Position numbers and translations under genes: made by a program
Notes under the pieces: model-generated
Database searches by the model: none
Told to the model about the DNA's origin: nothing
What the model saw: only the letters and a program-made list of their open reading frames with translations
NCBI GenBank assembly: GCA_964551305.1
Contig: CAZKBT010000003.1
Coordinates: 35,162 to 99,161 of the forward strand
Direction of reading: 5' to 3'
Length of the DNA: 64,000 nucleotides
Origin: JBAZDC01 sp041654595
Lineage (GTDB): Bacteria > Pseudomonadota > Gammaproteobacteria > Burkholderiales > Burkholderiaceae_B
Shown: positions 43,327-51,981 of the stretch, piece by piece
Position numbering within the stretch: the first letter of the stretch is position 1
Layout: each line of letters starts with the position of its first letter

Positions 43327-44988
43327 ATGGCGATATCTGGAAATGGACAAATGACGAGCGAGCGCGACCCATCCCTGTTTGATCGGAGCCGGATCCTGGC
43401 CAGGCTCGCCGCCTTGAAGCAGGTCGACCTGCTGGTCATCGGCGGCGGCGCCACCGGGCTGGGCGTGGCGCTGGATGCGGTGTTGCGGGGCCTTTCCGTG
43501 GCGCTGCTGGAATCCCATGATTTCGCGAAAGGCACCTCGTCGCGCGCGACCAAGCTGGTGCACGGCGGGGTTCGTTATCTGGCCCAGGGCGACATCGGAC
43601 TGGTGCGCGAAGCGCTGCGCGAGCGCACGGCCTTGCTGCGCAATGCGCCGCATCTAAGTTCGCGCCTGCCTTTCGTCATGCCCAGCTACCATTGCTGGGA
43701 AACGCCTTTTTTCGGCATCGGCTTGAAAATGTACGATTTCCTGGCCGGCGGCAGCAGCCTGGGATCCACACAATGGCTGAATACCCGGCAGGCCTTGGCG
43801 GCGTTGCCCGGCCTGAGCAAAGAAGGGCTCAAGGGCGGCGTCAAGTATTGGGACGGCCAGTTCGACGACGCTCGCCTGGCCCTTGCCCTGGCGCGCACCG
43901 CCGCCGCCCAGGGAGCGTTGATGGTGAACTACTGCCCGGTGGTTTCCTTGCTTCGCGCCCAAGGCAAGGTGACGGGGGCGCGTTGCCGCGATGCGGAAAC
44001 CGGCGCCGAGTACGAGGTGTCAGCGCGCTGCGTCGTGAATGCGACGGGCGTGTGGGTGGACGATATCCTGCACATGGACACGGATGTGCGCGATGCGCCG
44101 CGCCGGCATATCGTGGCTCCGAGCCAGGGCGCCCACGTGGTGGTGGACGCCGGGTTTTTGCCGGGGGGCCATGCCTTGCTCGTGCCGCGCACGCGCGATG
44201 GGCGCGTCCTGTTCGCCGTGCCCTGGTTGGGCAAGCTCATCCTGGGAACCACCGATACGGCATGCGAGAACGTGGAGCGCGAGCCGCGGGCGCTCGCGGC
44301 GGAGGTCGATCTGATTCTGGAGGAAGCGTCGAAATACCTGGCCAAGGCGCCCGGGCGCGGCGACGTCAAGAGCATCTGGGTCGGCTTGCGGCCGCTGGTG
44401 CGGCCCGCGTCGGATGCGGCCGCCCACGATACCCAGCATATCAGCCGGGAGCACATCGTCCGGATCGGGGCGAGCGGCCTGGTGACGGTGACCGGCGGCA
44501 AATGGACCACCTACCGGGCTATGGCCGAGGATGTGATCGATCGCTGCGTCGATGCCGGGTTGCTGGGCGCGTTGCCCGCTTGCCGTACGGCGAACTTTCC
44601 GCTCGTGGGCGCGCCGGACGTATTCACACGGGGCGTGCCCACGCTGATTTCCGGCGGACGAACGATGCCGTCCGCTGCGCTGGCTGACGTGCCCGGCTTG
44701 CAGGCCTACGGAACCGAAGCGGAGACGGTGCGGGCTTTGCCCGGCCATGATCAATGGCTGGCTCCCGGGCTGAGCGAGGCCATGGTGCGTTTCGCCGCGC
44801 GCTATGAATATGCGCGCACGACGGAAGACGTATTGGCCAGGCGGTCGCGGCTGGTCTTTCTGGATGCGGCGCTTGCCGGCGCCGTCGCGCCGCGGGCCGC
44901 CGACATTCTCGCCGAGGAGCTTGGCAAGGATCCTCGGCTGGATGCGTTCCTGGAGTTGGCCGGGCAATATGCGCGCGTGCCCGCATAG
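43327..44988 (+). CDS. glpD: Aerobic glycerol-3-phosphate dehydrogenase
   Basis: A 553-residue FAD enzyme at the inner membrane that oxidises glycerol-3-phosphate to dihydroxyacetone phosphate and reduces quinone. VDLLVIGGGATGLGVALDAVLRG (about residues 33-55) binds FAD. SSRATKLVHGGVRYL, GTTDTACE and the C-terminal VTGGKWTTYRAMAEDVID are GlpD hallmarks. The length is slightly above the E. coli 501, with the extra at both ends. A second in-frame ATG lies eight codons in. It is divergent from glpK. Confidence 0.96.
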   Translation: MAISGNGQMTSERDPSLFDRSRILARLAALKQVDLLVIGGGATGLGVALDAVLRGLSVALLESHDFAKGTSSRATKLVHGGVRYLAQGDIGLVREALRERTALLRNAPHLSSRLPFVMPSYHCWETPFFGIGLKMYDFLAGGSSLGSTQWLNTRQALAALPGLSKEGLKGGVKYWDGQFDDARLALALARTAAAQGALMVNYCPVVSLLRAQGKVTGARCRDAETGAEYEVSARCVVNATGVWVDDILHMDTDVRDAPRRHIVAPSQGAHVVVDAGFLPGGHALLVPRTRDGRVLFAVPWLGKLILGTTDTACENVEREPRALAAEVDLILEEASKYLAKAPGRGDVKSIWVGLRPLVRPASDAAAHDTQHISREHIVRIGASGLVTVTGGKWTTYRAMAEDVIDRCVDAGLLGALPACRTANFPLVGAPDVFTRGVPTLISGGRTMPSAALADVPGLQAYGTEAETVRALPGHDQWLAPGLSEAMVRFAARYEYARTTEDVLARRSRLVFLDAALAGAVAPRAADILAEELGKDPRLDAFLELAGQYARVPA

Positions 44989-45007
44989 GCGTGCCGCGCC
45001 GGGCCGC

Positions 45008-45532
45008 TCAGTCCTGGAACAGGGTGCGGGCCGATTCGAAGCGCTTGGCGAAATAGGGATTGTCGAGCGAGTCTATCCGCACCCGTCCGCCCGACGAGGG
45101 CGCGTTGACGAATTCGTTGTTGCCGATGTAGATGCCCATATGCGAGAACGGGCGGTTCAGGGTATTGAAGAAGACGAAATCGCCCGCCTTCAATTGTCGT
45201 TTCGCGATCGGCTTGCTCAGCCGGGCGATGGCGGCGGTATTGTGCGGCAGAGGCTGGCCTGCCGCTTGGTTGAAGACGTAGGCTACCAAGCCGCTGCAGT
45301 CGAAGCCGGTGCCGGGATGAGACCCGCCGTAGGTGTAGCCTGTTTCCAGCAGGCCCAGGGCCGTCAGCACGACGTGGCCGCGCTCGTTGGCGCTGAGCGC
45401 GATGGCGGGCCGGCCGCCGTATGTCGACGAGGATTGGCGAGGCACGCCGGAGCATGCCGCCAGCAGAGCGGCCAGCAGCAGGCAGAAAACAGGCCGCAAC
45501 AGGCGGGCCAGGGTCGGATCCGATGCGCGCAT
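45008..45532 (-). CDS. NlpC/P60-family lipoprotein peptidase
   Basis: A 174-residue cell-wall hydrolase. A lipoprotein signal is present (LLAALLAAC, lipobox Cys27). The NlpC/P60 domain has the catalytic Cys in FDCSGLVAYVF, His in SHMGIYIGNN and a third polar residue near FVNAPSSGG. It would cleave gamma-D-Glu-diaminopimelate bonds in peptidoglycan from the outer membrane. It is convergent with glpD, 19 bases apart. Confidence 0.92.
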   Translation of the reverse strand: MRASDPTLARLLRPVFCLLLAALLAACSGVPRQSSSTYGGRPAIALSANERGHVVLTALGLLETGYTYGGSHPGTGFDCSGLVAYVFNQAAGQPLPHNTAAIARLSKPIAKRQLKAGDFVFFNTLNRPFSHMGIYIGNNEFVNAPSSGGRVRIDSLDNPYFAKRFESARTLFQD

Positions 45533-45618
45533 GGCACCGATTATTCAAGCTATTGCGCATCAAGGCAAGTCGGGTATTGCCCTTGTTTGCCGTGGTGGCG
45601 CCGGTCGGCCGGGCCGGC

Positions 45619-45960
45619 TCAGTGGCGTGTCGTGCTCATCGAGCGTTCGAGCAGCGTGACGAGATGGGACCTCAAGCCGGCCGAAAAAATCGGCACGTAT
45701 TCCACGCGGTCCTGAGCATTGATGATGCGCTTGATCTCGATGGATTGGCCCGAGAAAGCCCGGGTGGCTCGCGCATGGGCGTCATAGGTCTGCACCAGCT
45801 TGTTGCTTGCCATCTGGGCCTGGAAGAGCAGCGCTTCCGTTTGTTCGTCCTGGTTCGCATAGTGCGCCAGCACGGCCTCCAGGTCGTCCAGGAACAAGCT
45901 GAGCGCATGGTCGCCGATGCAGTCGGCGCGATCGTAGCCCCATTGGTGAGTGCTCATCAT
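45619..45960 (-). CDS. Unknown small protein, tandem paralogue A (WG[Y/F]...CxG...FxGQSI)
   Basis: 113 residues, no signal peptide or membrane helix, not a family I know. It carries Trp7-Gly8-Tyr9, Cys14-x-Gly16, Ala19-Leu20, Phe23 and Asp26-Leu27, then a helical middle and Phe69-x-Gly71-Gln72-Ser73-Ile74. The same elements recur at almost equal spacing in the next gene upstream (46028-46405), so the pair is a tandem duplication. It starts at a double ATG. It could be phasin-like (helical, small, soluble), but I see no clear support for that. Confidence 0.7.
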   Translation of the reverse strand: MMSTHQWGYDRADCIGDHALSLFLDDLEAVLAHYANQDEQTEALLFQAQMASNKLVQTYDAHARATRAFSGQSIEIKRIINAQDRVEYVPIFSAGLRSHLVTLLERSMSTTRH

Positions 45961-46027
45961 AAGCTCGCTTTTATAGTCAATGACAGGCGCGATGGCGGCC
46001 GGACGCGCCTAAGGCGCATGGATGCGG

Positions 46028-46405
46028 TCAGTTGATGCTGCGCGTGGCGTGTTGTCGCGCCTGCATGTCCAGGATCATGGTTTCGAGTTCGGGCGAGGTG
46101 TGCAGCGCCAGCACGGCGGCCCCTTGCTCGTCCTCTTCGTCGGGCTGCAGGCTCAGGATGATGCTTTGGCCTTCGAACGCTTTTGGATGGGCCTGGATCT
46201 GCACGTACTGATTGAGCAGACGATCCACGGCCTTTTGCGCCTCCATGAGCTGGACGTCCATGCTGGACTGCGCATGCAGCTGAAACTGCTGTTCGATGGT
46301 TTTGGCCAAGTCCCAGCTGAAGAAAAGCAGGGCATTCTGGCCATGGCATTCGGGGTGCAGAAAACCCCAGGAAGGCTGTTCGGGCGGGTTCGGTATGGAA
46401 GTCAA
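46028..46405 (-). CDS. Unknown small protein, tandem paralogue B (WG[Y/F]...CxG...FxGQSI)
   Basis: 125 residues with Trp13-Gly14-Phe15, Cys20-x-Gly22, Ala25-Leu26, Phe29, Asp32-Leu33 and Phe77-x-Gly79-Gln80-Ser81-Ile82, aligning with its neighbour at 45619-45960. The middle is helical and Gln-rich, and the region after GQSI is acidic here (PDEEDEQ) where the neighbour is not. The TTG start is uncertain because no good ribosome site is seen. It is 67 bases upstream of its paralogue on the same strand. The function is unknown. The 254 bases beyond it (46406-46659) hold no gene that I can support. Confidence 0.65.
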   Translation of the reverse strand: MTSIPNPPEQPSWGFLHPECHGQNALLFFSWDLAKTIEQQFQLHAQSSMDVQLMEAQKAVDRLLNQYVQIQAHPKAFEGQSIILSLQPDEEDEQGAAVLALHTSPELETMILDMQARQHATRSIN

Positions 46406-46659
46406 GGCGATCAGTAAAGATAAGGTAATGGGGTATTTTATCGCGCTTTGCCCGTCGTGTTTTCAAGGTTCCCGCCTTGCTGGCGAGGGTGGCTAAGGAT
46501 TGTCCAGGGAACCGCGCCAGCTCATGGTTATTACCGTTGCGTGACATCTCCCCGATTTGCCCCCAGAGTTATTAACAGCGGATGGGGATAAGTCCGCGCG
46601 GTTCGGGCGAGCGCAGGACTGGGCGGGCGGGAGGCCGGATCGCCGGGAACGGCACGAGG

Positions 46660-47577
46660 CTACGGCGTCGGACGCTGGCGGTGGCGGCCGAAGGCGAAGG
46701 CAAGGGCCAGCTGGACGCCTCCCATGACGGCGATCATGCCGGCCGCGCTGACGCTGTGCGGCCATCCCAGCCATAACGGTCCCCAGGAAGCGAGCACATA
46801 GCCCGACACTGCCGCGATGCCGGCTATCAAGGCGCTGAGCCAGACCTGCAGGCGCAAATTGTTCGTCATGAGCCTTGCGGCGGCGGGGGGGCAAATGAAC
46901 ATGGCGACCACGATGACCGCGCCGACCGCTTCGAACGCGGCCACGGCCGCCAGGGCCACGACGATCAGAAGCAGGATATTGAACAGGCCGGGCCGGGCGC
47001 CGATGCCGGCGGCGAAATCCGGGTCGAAGGTGCCCAGCACCAGCGCCCGCCATCCCAGCACCAGGAATACCACGATGATGGCCAGCACATACAGCAGCCG
47101 CGTCAATTGGCCGGGAAGGAAGGCAAGCGCCGCCGGGTCCGCGAGCGATCGCCAGCTTTCCGCATCGAGCCATATCAAGCTTTCCAGATTGCCGTACAGG
47201 ACATGCTCGACATCCAGGTGCACATTGCTGGTGTGCGACAGCTCCAGCCACAGGACGCCCGCCGCGAACAGCGTGGTGAAGACGACTCCCATCGCCGCGC
47301 CGGGCTCGATCTTGCCCAGACGCCGTATGAGCTCGATCAGGATGACCGCGATCACGGCGGCTACGGCGGCGCCCGCCAGCATCGGCATAGTGTTCATTGC
47401 GCCGGTCAGCACGTACGCGCCGACCACGCCCGGCAGGACGACGTGGCTGACGGCGTCGCCGATAAGGCTTTGGCGCCTGAGCAGCAGGAAGTTGCCCGGC
47501 AGCGCGCACGCTACGCCAGCCAGCACCGCGATGACGATCGGGGGCAGGCTCAACTGAAGAAAATCAATGCCGTCCAT
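46660..47577 (-). CDS. Zn/Mn/Fe-type ABC importer permease (second subunit)
   Basis: A 305-residue ABC-3-family permease with about eight helices. PGNFLLLRRQSLIGDAVSHVVLPGVVGAYVL (about 28-58) and GAAMGVVFTTLFAAGVLWL are family blocks. FEAVGAVIVVAMFICPPAAARL near the end lines the substrate path. ATG 47577 lies 14 bases inside the preceding permease gene, indicating coupling; a longer in-frame extension is not used. It is the last gene of the four-gene metal uptake operon. Confidence 0.9.
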   Translation of the reverse strand: MDGIDFLQLSLPPIVIAVLAGVACALPGNFLLLRRQSLIGDAVSHVVLPGVVGAYVLTGAMNTMPMLAGAAVAAVIAVILIELIRRLGKIEPGAAMGVVFTTLFAAGVLWLELSHTSNVHLDVEHVLYGNLESLIWLDAESWRSLADPAALAFLPGQLTRLLYVLAIIVVFLVLGWRALVLGTFDPDFAAGIGARPGLFNILLLIVVALAAVAAFEAVGAVIVVAMFICPPAAARLMTNNLRLQVWLSALIAGIAAVSGYVLASWGPLWLGWPHSVSAAGMIAVMGGVQLALAFAFGRHRQRPTP

Positions 47578-48814
47578 GATCTTCTTCCTGACCCTGGTCT
47601 TCGGAAGCGCGCGCTTGCAGCTCTCGTTCCAGTTCGTGCAGCGCATCTTCGGATAGAACGTGCCGTATCGGCACCAGCTGGTGGTATTGCCGCGCGAGCT
47701 TATTGCTTGAATGGCGCTTGCGCAGCAGCGTCCATAGCTGTTCGTCGCGGGCGGCCCGCTGCGCCGCGATCGCGCCCGCGGGCGTGGCCACCCCGTCCCG
47801 CCGTATCCATGCGGCCTTGCGCAGCAGTTTCAACGTCAGCCCGTCGTAGATGGGTTCGCCCCGATACAGGGCCAGCAGGCCTTGCCGCCGGTGCACTCGC
47901 CGGCGAAAGCTCAGGTGGCGCAGCAGCGTGGCCAGCACCCCGCGCGCCGGCGCCAGCAGCAGCGACGCCAGAAAGATGCTGAACAGGGTCAGCGTGATGA
48001 CTGCGCCGGTGGGCAGGTTCTCGGTGCTCGATGACAGCGCCGCCCCGATGTAGCCGCCCGCGCCGCCCAGCGTGGCGGCGACGGTCACCATGTGCCGTGT
48101 GTTGTCCGTCCAGAAGCGGGCGGCCACGGCCGGTATGATGGTCAGCGCCACGCTCAGGACCAGGCCGACGACTTTTAGGCTGATCACGACGACGGTCAAC
48201 AACAGGATATTGAGCGCCAGGTCCATGCGCTGGACGGACAGCCCCTGGACGCGGGCGTAGTCGGGATCGAAGCAAACCAGGTTGAGCGGACGGCGCAATG
48301 CATAGATGACCAGGCTGAGCAGGAACGCCGCGGCGGCGATCAGCTGCGCTTCGTTGCGCAGCATGCTGGCCGCGGATCCCAGCAGATAGGCCGCCAGACC
48401 TGCCTGTTGGCCGGTTTGAAGATTCTGCGCCACGGTCATCAGCACGATGCCCACGCCGAAAAAGACCGACAGGACGATGCCGATGGCCGCGTCCTCGGGC
48501 AGGCGGGAGCGGCTATGTATCAGCTGGACGCTCGCCAAGCCGACGGCGGCGGAGCACGCCGCGCCTAGCATGAGGGCCGGCACCCATCGCGCATCGCCAG
48601 ACAACCATGACAGCAGGATGAAGACGATGACCAAGCCGGGCAGAGTCGCGTGGCCGGCGGCGTCCGAAGCCAGTGATCGGCGCCGCAGCAGGGCATACGT
48701 TCCCACCGAGCCGGCGGCGATCCCCAGTAATGCCGCGCCTATGCATACCAGGGCCGAATTGAATCCGGCGCGCAAGGTCAGCGCGGACAATAGGTTCGAC
48801 GTGAACTCGTTCAT
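47564..48814 (-). CDS. Zn/Mn/Fe-type ABC importer permease with C-terminal DtxR-like extension
   Basis: 416 residues. The first 285 or so are an ABC-3 permease (TYALLRRRSLASDAAGHATLPGLV, then FFGVGIVLMTVAQ and ALTIIPAVAARFW). The remaining about 130 are cytosolic and hydrophilic. They resemble a winged helix (GEPIYDGLTLKLLRKAAWIRRDGVATPAG) followed by a segment like the metal-sensing or dimer part of DtxR/MntR (LARQYHQLVPIRHVLSEDALHELEREL). Such fusions are known in metal transporters, but typical permeases stop near 280 residues. ATG 48814 overlaps the ATPase stop by four bases. The tail may let metal status regulate transport. Confidence 0.85.
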   Translation of the reverse strand: MNEFTSNLLSALTLRAGFNSALVCIGAALLGIAAGSVGTYALLRRRSLASDAAGHATLPGLVIVFILLSWLSGDARWVPALMLGAACSAAVGLASVQLIHSRSRLPEDAAIGIVLSVFFGVGIVLMTVAQNLQTGQQAGLAAYLLGSAASMLRNEAQLIAAAAFLLSLVIYALRRPLNLVCFDPDYARVQGLSVQRMDLALNILLLTVVVISLKVVGLVLSVALTIIPAVAARFWTDNTRHMVTVAATLGGAGGYIGAALSSSTENLPTGAVITLTLFSIFLASLLLAPARGVLATLLRHLSFRRRVHRRQGLLALYRGEPIYDGLTLKLLRKAAWIRRDGVATPAGAIAAQRAARDEQLWTLLRKRHSSNKLARQYHQLVPIRHVLSEDALHELERELQARASEDQGQEEDHGRH

Positions 48815-49623
48815 GATGGCGAGGCGCGTCCGGCCAGGCTGTGCCGGATTCGATCCAGCTGCTCGACGGATAGGCGGGCGCCGTAGGTTTCCTGCAACGC
48901 CTCCGGCGTGAAAACGTCCTGAATCGCGCCGTATGCTATGCAGCGCACGTTCAAGAGCATGGCGTGCGAAAAATAATCGGCGGCGGTGCTCAGCTCGTGA
49001 TGCACGCAAAGCACCGTTTTCCCATTGAGAACGAGGCGCTGCAGTACGGCGGCCAAGGTGCGCTCGGTCGCGGCGTCCACGGCGGCGAAGGGTTCGTCCA
49101 GGATGTACAAGTCGGCATTCTGCACCAGCGCGCGCGCAACGAATACCCGCTGCTGCTGTCCCCCGGATAATTGCCCTATCTGACGCTGCGCGAAATCCTG
49201 CAGTCCCACGCGGTCCAGCGCTTCCCGCACGCGCTCGCGGTGGTCCGCGGTGTACCGGCGTAAAAGGCCCAGCTCCTGGTACAGCCCCATTGCCACCACG
49301 TCGGCGACGCATGCCGGAAAGTCCCAGTCTATGCTGGCGCGCTGGGGCACGTAGGCGACGCGATGGCGGTTCGCGGACAGCGGAAGCCCGAACAGCTTGA
49401 TGTCGCCTGAAATGCGCGGCACGATCCCCAGGACCGCCTTGATCAAAGTGGATTTGCCCGCGCCGTTGGGGCCGACGATCACGCTCATGGAGCCGACCGG
49501 CGCTTCGAAGTCGACGGAGAACAGCACGGAGGCTCCACCATACGATACGGTCAACCCGTCGATACGCAATGCGGGATCGATGTCCTGCCGGATTTCGGGC
49601 GGCGCAGAGTCCGTGTGCGTCAT
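48811..49623 (-). CDS. Zn/Mn/Fe-type ABC importer ATPase
   Basis: A 270-residue ATPase of the ZnuC/MntB group. Walker A is GPNGAGKST (about 52-60), Q-loop YVPQRASIDWDFP (the WDFP stretch is typical of the manganese/zinc branch), signature LSGGQQQR, Walker B LYILDEPFAAVD and H-loop VHHEL. It starts 20 bases after the receptor gene and overlaps the first permease. It energises import of a divalent metal. Confidence 0.92.
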   Translation of the reverse strand: MTHTDSAPPEIRQDIDPALRIDGLTVSYGGASVLFSVDFEAPVGSMSVIVGPNGAGKSTLIKAVLGIVPRISGDIKLFGLPLSANRHRVAYVPQRASIDWDFPACVADVVAMGLYQELGLLRRYTADHRERVREALDRVGLQDFAQRQIGQLSGGQQQRVFVARALVQNADLYILDEPFAAVDAATERTLAAVLQRLVLNGKTVLCVHHELSTAADYFSHAMLLNVRCIAYGAIQDVFTPEALQETYGARLSVEQLDRIRHSLAGRASPS

Positions 49624-49642
49624 GGGTGGGGTTTCGCTATGG

Positions 49643-50596
49643 CTATGGTTTGGCGGGCGCTTGGATCAGCGCCTGCGAAATGGTGCGCGCGTTGTGTTCG
49701 ATCATGCCTATGTAGGTGCCTTCGCGCGTGCCCGGCCTGCCCATGGCGTCGGAATAAAGCTCGCCGCCGATGACGACGCGGTGGCCGCGCGATGCGGCGC
49801 CTTCGACCAAGGCGCGCATGGCCCGGTCCGATACCGAGAACTCGACGAAGATCGCGTTGATGCGGCGCTCGACCAGCAGGCGCACCAATTGCTCGATCCG
49901 GTGCAGGCTGGCTTCGCTTTCCGTGGATATGCCTTGTATGCCCAGGACCTCGTAGCCGTAGAGCCGGCCGAAATAGCGAAATGCGTCATGGGCGGTGACC
50001 AGCACGCGTTTTTCGGGTGGCACCGAGGACAGCAGCTTGCGGTTCGATTCGTGCGCGGCGGCGATCGCCTGGTTATAGCGCTTGGCGTTGTCGCGGTACT
50101 GGCGCTCATGTTCGGGGTCCTTGGCGATGAGCGCATCGCGCGCGGCGTCGACGACGAGCCGCCACAGCCCGGGATCCATCCAGATGTGCGGATCGAACCA
50201 GTCGGGATTGTTCGCGTCGCTCAGCAGTCTTTCCTTGGGGACGGCCTGAGCCAAGGCGACGACGGTCTGGCGCGCGCTCAGTTTGTCCAGCAGCGGCTGC
50301 AATTGCGCCTCCAGGCGCAAGCCGTGCCAGACGATGAGATCGGCGCGGCGCAGCGCGGCAATGTCGCTGCGCGTCTGGCGATACGTGTGCGGATCGACGC
50401 CCGATCCCATCAGCGCGGCAACCTCGACGAATTCGCCCCCGACTTCTTGCATGGCGTCGGCCAGCATGCCCGTGGTGGCCACGACTTGAATCTTTCCCGC
50501 CGCGGCGCCCGCATGGCCGGAGCAGGCGAAATACGCCACGATGCCGATCATCAGCATCAGAGCCGCCTTGCGCGCGCGAACTTCTATGTACCGCAT
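49643..50596 (-). CDS. Metal-binding receptor of ABC importer (ZnuA/TroA family)
   Basis: A 317-residue periplasmic receptor. The signal peptide is residues 1-32 (LMLMIGIVAYFACSGHAGAA). Metal ligands can be placed by family comparison: His70 (GVDPHTY), His137 (FDPHIW), His204 (TAHDAF) and Asp284 (LYSDAMG). This H-H-H-D set resembles TroA, which accepts Zn and Mn, and differs from the Glu-containing set of strict Mn receptors. There is no His-rich loop as in ZnuA. It is the first gene of the operon, with a Fur-like element upstream, so the metal could be Zn, Mn or Fe. Confidence 0.88.
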   Translation of the reverse strand: MRYIEVRARKAALMLMIGIVAYFACSGHAGAAAGKIQVVATTGMLADAMQEVGGEFVEVAALMGSGVDPHTYRQTRSDIAALRRADLIVWHGLRLEAQLQPLLDKLSARQTVVALAQAVPKERLLSDANNPDWFDPHIWMDPGLWRLVVDAARDALIAKDPEHERQYRDNAKRYNQAIAAAHESNRKLLSSVPPEKRVLVTAHDAFRYFGRLYGYEVLGIQGISTESEASLHRIEQLVRLLVERRINAIFVEFSVSDRAMRALVEGAASRGHRVVIGGELYSDAMGRPGTREGTYIGMIEHNARTISQALIQAPAKP

Positions 50597-50690
50597 TGAA
50601 AGCCCGACCCTCTCGTCTATTGTTTGCAGCCTCGATAAGCGTAAGGGCTCACCATACCAGTTAATGATAGGCTTGAGTTGAATTCAATCA

Positions 50691-50710
50691 AATAAGAATC
50701 ATTACATATT
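50691..50710. promoter_or_regulatory. Fur-like box upstream of the metal importer operon
   Basis: AATAAGAATCATTACATATT contains AATCATTA, the right half of a Fur box, and by eye about 11 of 15 positions fit the Fur consensus. The left half is poor. It lies about 95 bases before the receptor start within an AT-rich stretch (50660-50710). Zur or MntR control is equally possible. Nothing else is seen in 50597-50838. Confidence 0.35.
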
Positions 50711-50838
50711 GCGGAAGCGGTCGTCAACGTCATTGCGCGATATGTCGGCCGCGCCGTTGCGGCGCAAAGCGCGGCGCCAGCGCCGATACTACCGGGGGCG
50801 CGGGCGCGGAGCGGGAGTGTGCGAGCGTTAACGGTCGG

Positions 50839-51792
50839 TCAGATTTTCTTTCTGGGCAAGGGTTCGCCCGGGCCCGTGCGCGACGTGATCAAGTCATAAT
50901 GCTCGGGCCGGCGGTGCCGGGCGAAATCGAACACGTTCTTGCGGAACGTGTCTCCCAGGCCCAGGTCGGCATTGACGACGATGACTTCGTCGTCTTCCGT
51001 GCTGGCTTGGGCGACGATCTCGCCGGTCGGAGCCACGATGACCGAGCCGCCTATCATGTGATACCCGTCCTCGTAGCCGCATTTGGCCGCCGCGGCGGCC
51101 CAGACGCAGTTCTGGTAGGCGCTCGCCTGCAAGGTAATCAAATGATGATGCATGCGCAGATGAACGGGTTCGGGCCAGTGGATGTTCTGCGAGGGCGTGT
51201 TGTAGCCCAGCACGACGATTTCAGCGCTTTGCAGGGACATCATGCGCCAGGTTTCCGGCCATCTTCTATCGTTGCACAAGCACATGCCGAACCGGGCGCC
51301 GAGCATGTCCCAGACGCCGAAAGGCTCGTCGCCGACGTGAAAGAACTTTTTTTCAAGATGTTGAAAGGCCGCGTCGGGCTTATGGTCCGAGTGGCCGGGC
51401 AAGTGTATCTTGCGGTATTTTCCGATGATGTCCGCGTTCTTGTCGACGAGTATGGCCGCGTTGTATGGCGCGCCTTCGGGCGTCAATTCCGCGTAACCCA
51501 AATAGAATCCCACGCCCAGCCGTTTCGCGGCATCGAACAAGGGCTGTACGTCCGCGTTGGGCATTTGCTTTTCAAAGAACCTGTCTTGCGCCTCTGCCTG
51601 CGACATCCAGTAGCGTGGAAAGAACGTGGTCAGCGCCAGTTCGGGAAACACGACGAAATCGGCTGCCCGCCCATGCGCCTCGGTCAGCATATCCACCAGT
51701 CTGGCTACCACCTGTTTTCGTGTGTCGTTCAGGTGAACGGGGCCCATCTGGGCGACGGCTAGTCCGATTTTTCGTTTGGAGCTCTGGTTCAT
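50839..51792 (-). CDS. N-carbamoyl-D-amino acid hydrolase (carbon-nitrogen hydrolase)
   Basis: A 317-residue nitrilase-superfamily enzyme, cytoplasmic, releasing D-amino acids, CO2 and ammonia from N-carbamoyl-D-amino acids. The triad is Glu51 (FPELAL), Lys128 (YRKIHLPGHSDH) and Cys173 (CNDRRWPE). The CNDRRWPETW block is diagnostic for the D-carbamoylase branch. The normal length is about 304. ATG 51792 gives the family start; the upstream in-frame extension reads into the regulator's 3' flank. With the regulator, Bug receptor and D-aminoacylase genes next door it probably forms an N-blocked D-amino acid utilisation group. Confidence 0.87.
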   Translation of the reverse strand: MNQSSKRKIGLAVAQMGPVHLNDTRKQVVARLVDMLTEAHGRAADFVVFPELALTTFFPRYWMSQAEAQDRFFEKQMPNADVQPLFDAAKRLGVGFYLGYAELTPEGAPYNAAILVDKNADIIGKYRKIHLPGHSDHKPDAAFQHLEKKFFHVGDEPFGVWDMLGARFGMCLCNDRRWPETWRMMSLQSAEIVVLGYNTPSQNIHWPEPVHLRMHHHLITLQASAYQNCVWAAAAAKCGYEDGYHMIGGSVIVAPTGEIVAQASTEDDEVIVVNADLGLGDTFRKNVFDFARHRRPEHYDLITSRTGPGEPLPRKKI

Positions 51793-51981
51793 ATCGATTC
51801 TCTTTGGAACGGGGACGACGAGTAAGCATAAGCATGACGGCTGCGGCGCATTACGTAAACCCGTCGCGTGCCGGCGGCGGATTGTCTGGCTGAACCGGAA
51901 AAAAGCGAAGCCGGTCCTGATCCAGCGCGGCTTTGCGGTCATGCCGGGAAACAGACGGCGGCTCTGGACGATAGGTCGAGG

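Noticed and set aside
46569..46591. TTATTAACA and TGGGGATAA, each one mismatch from a DnaA box, as a hint of a replication origin
   Set aside because: Only two imperfect boxes, no further cluster, and no dnaA, dnaN or gidA nearby.
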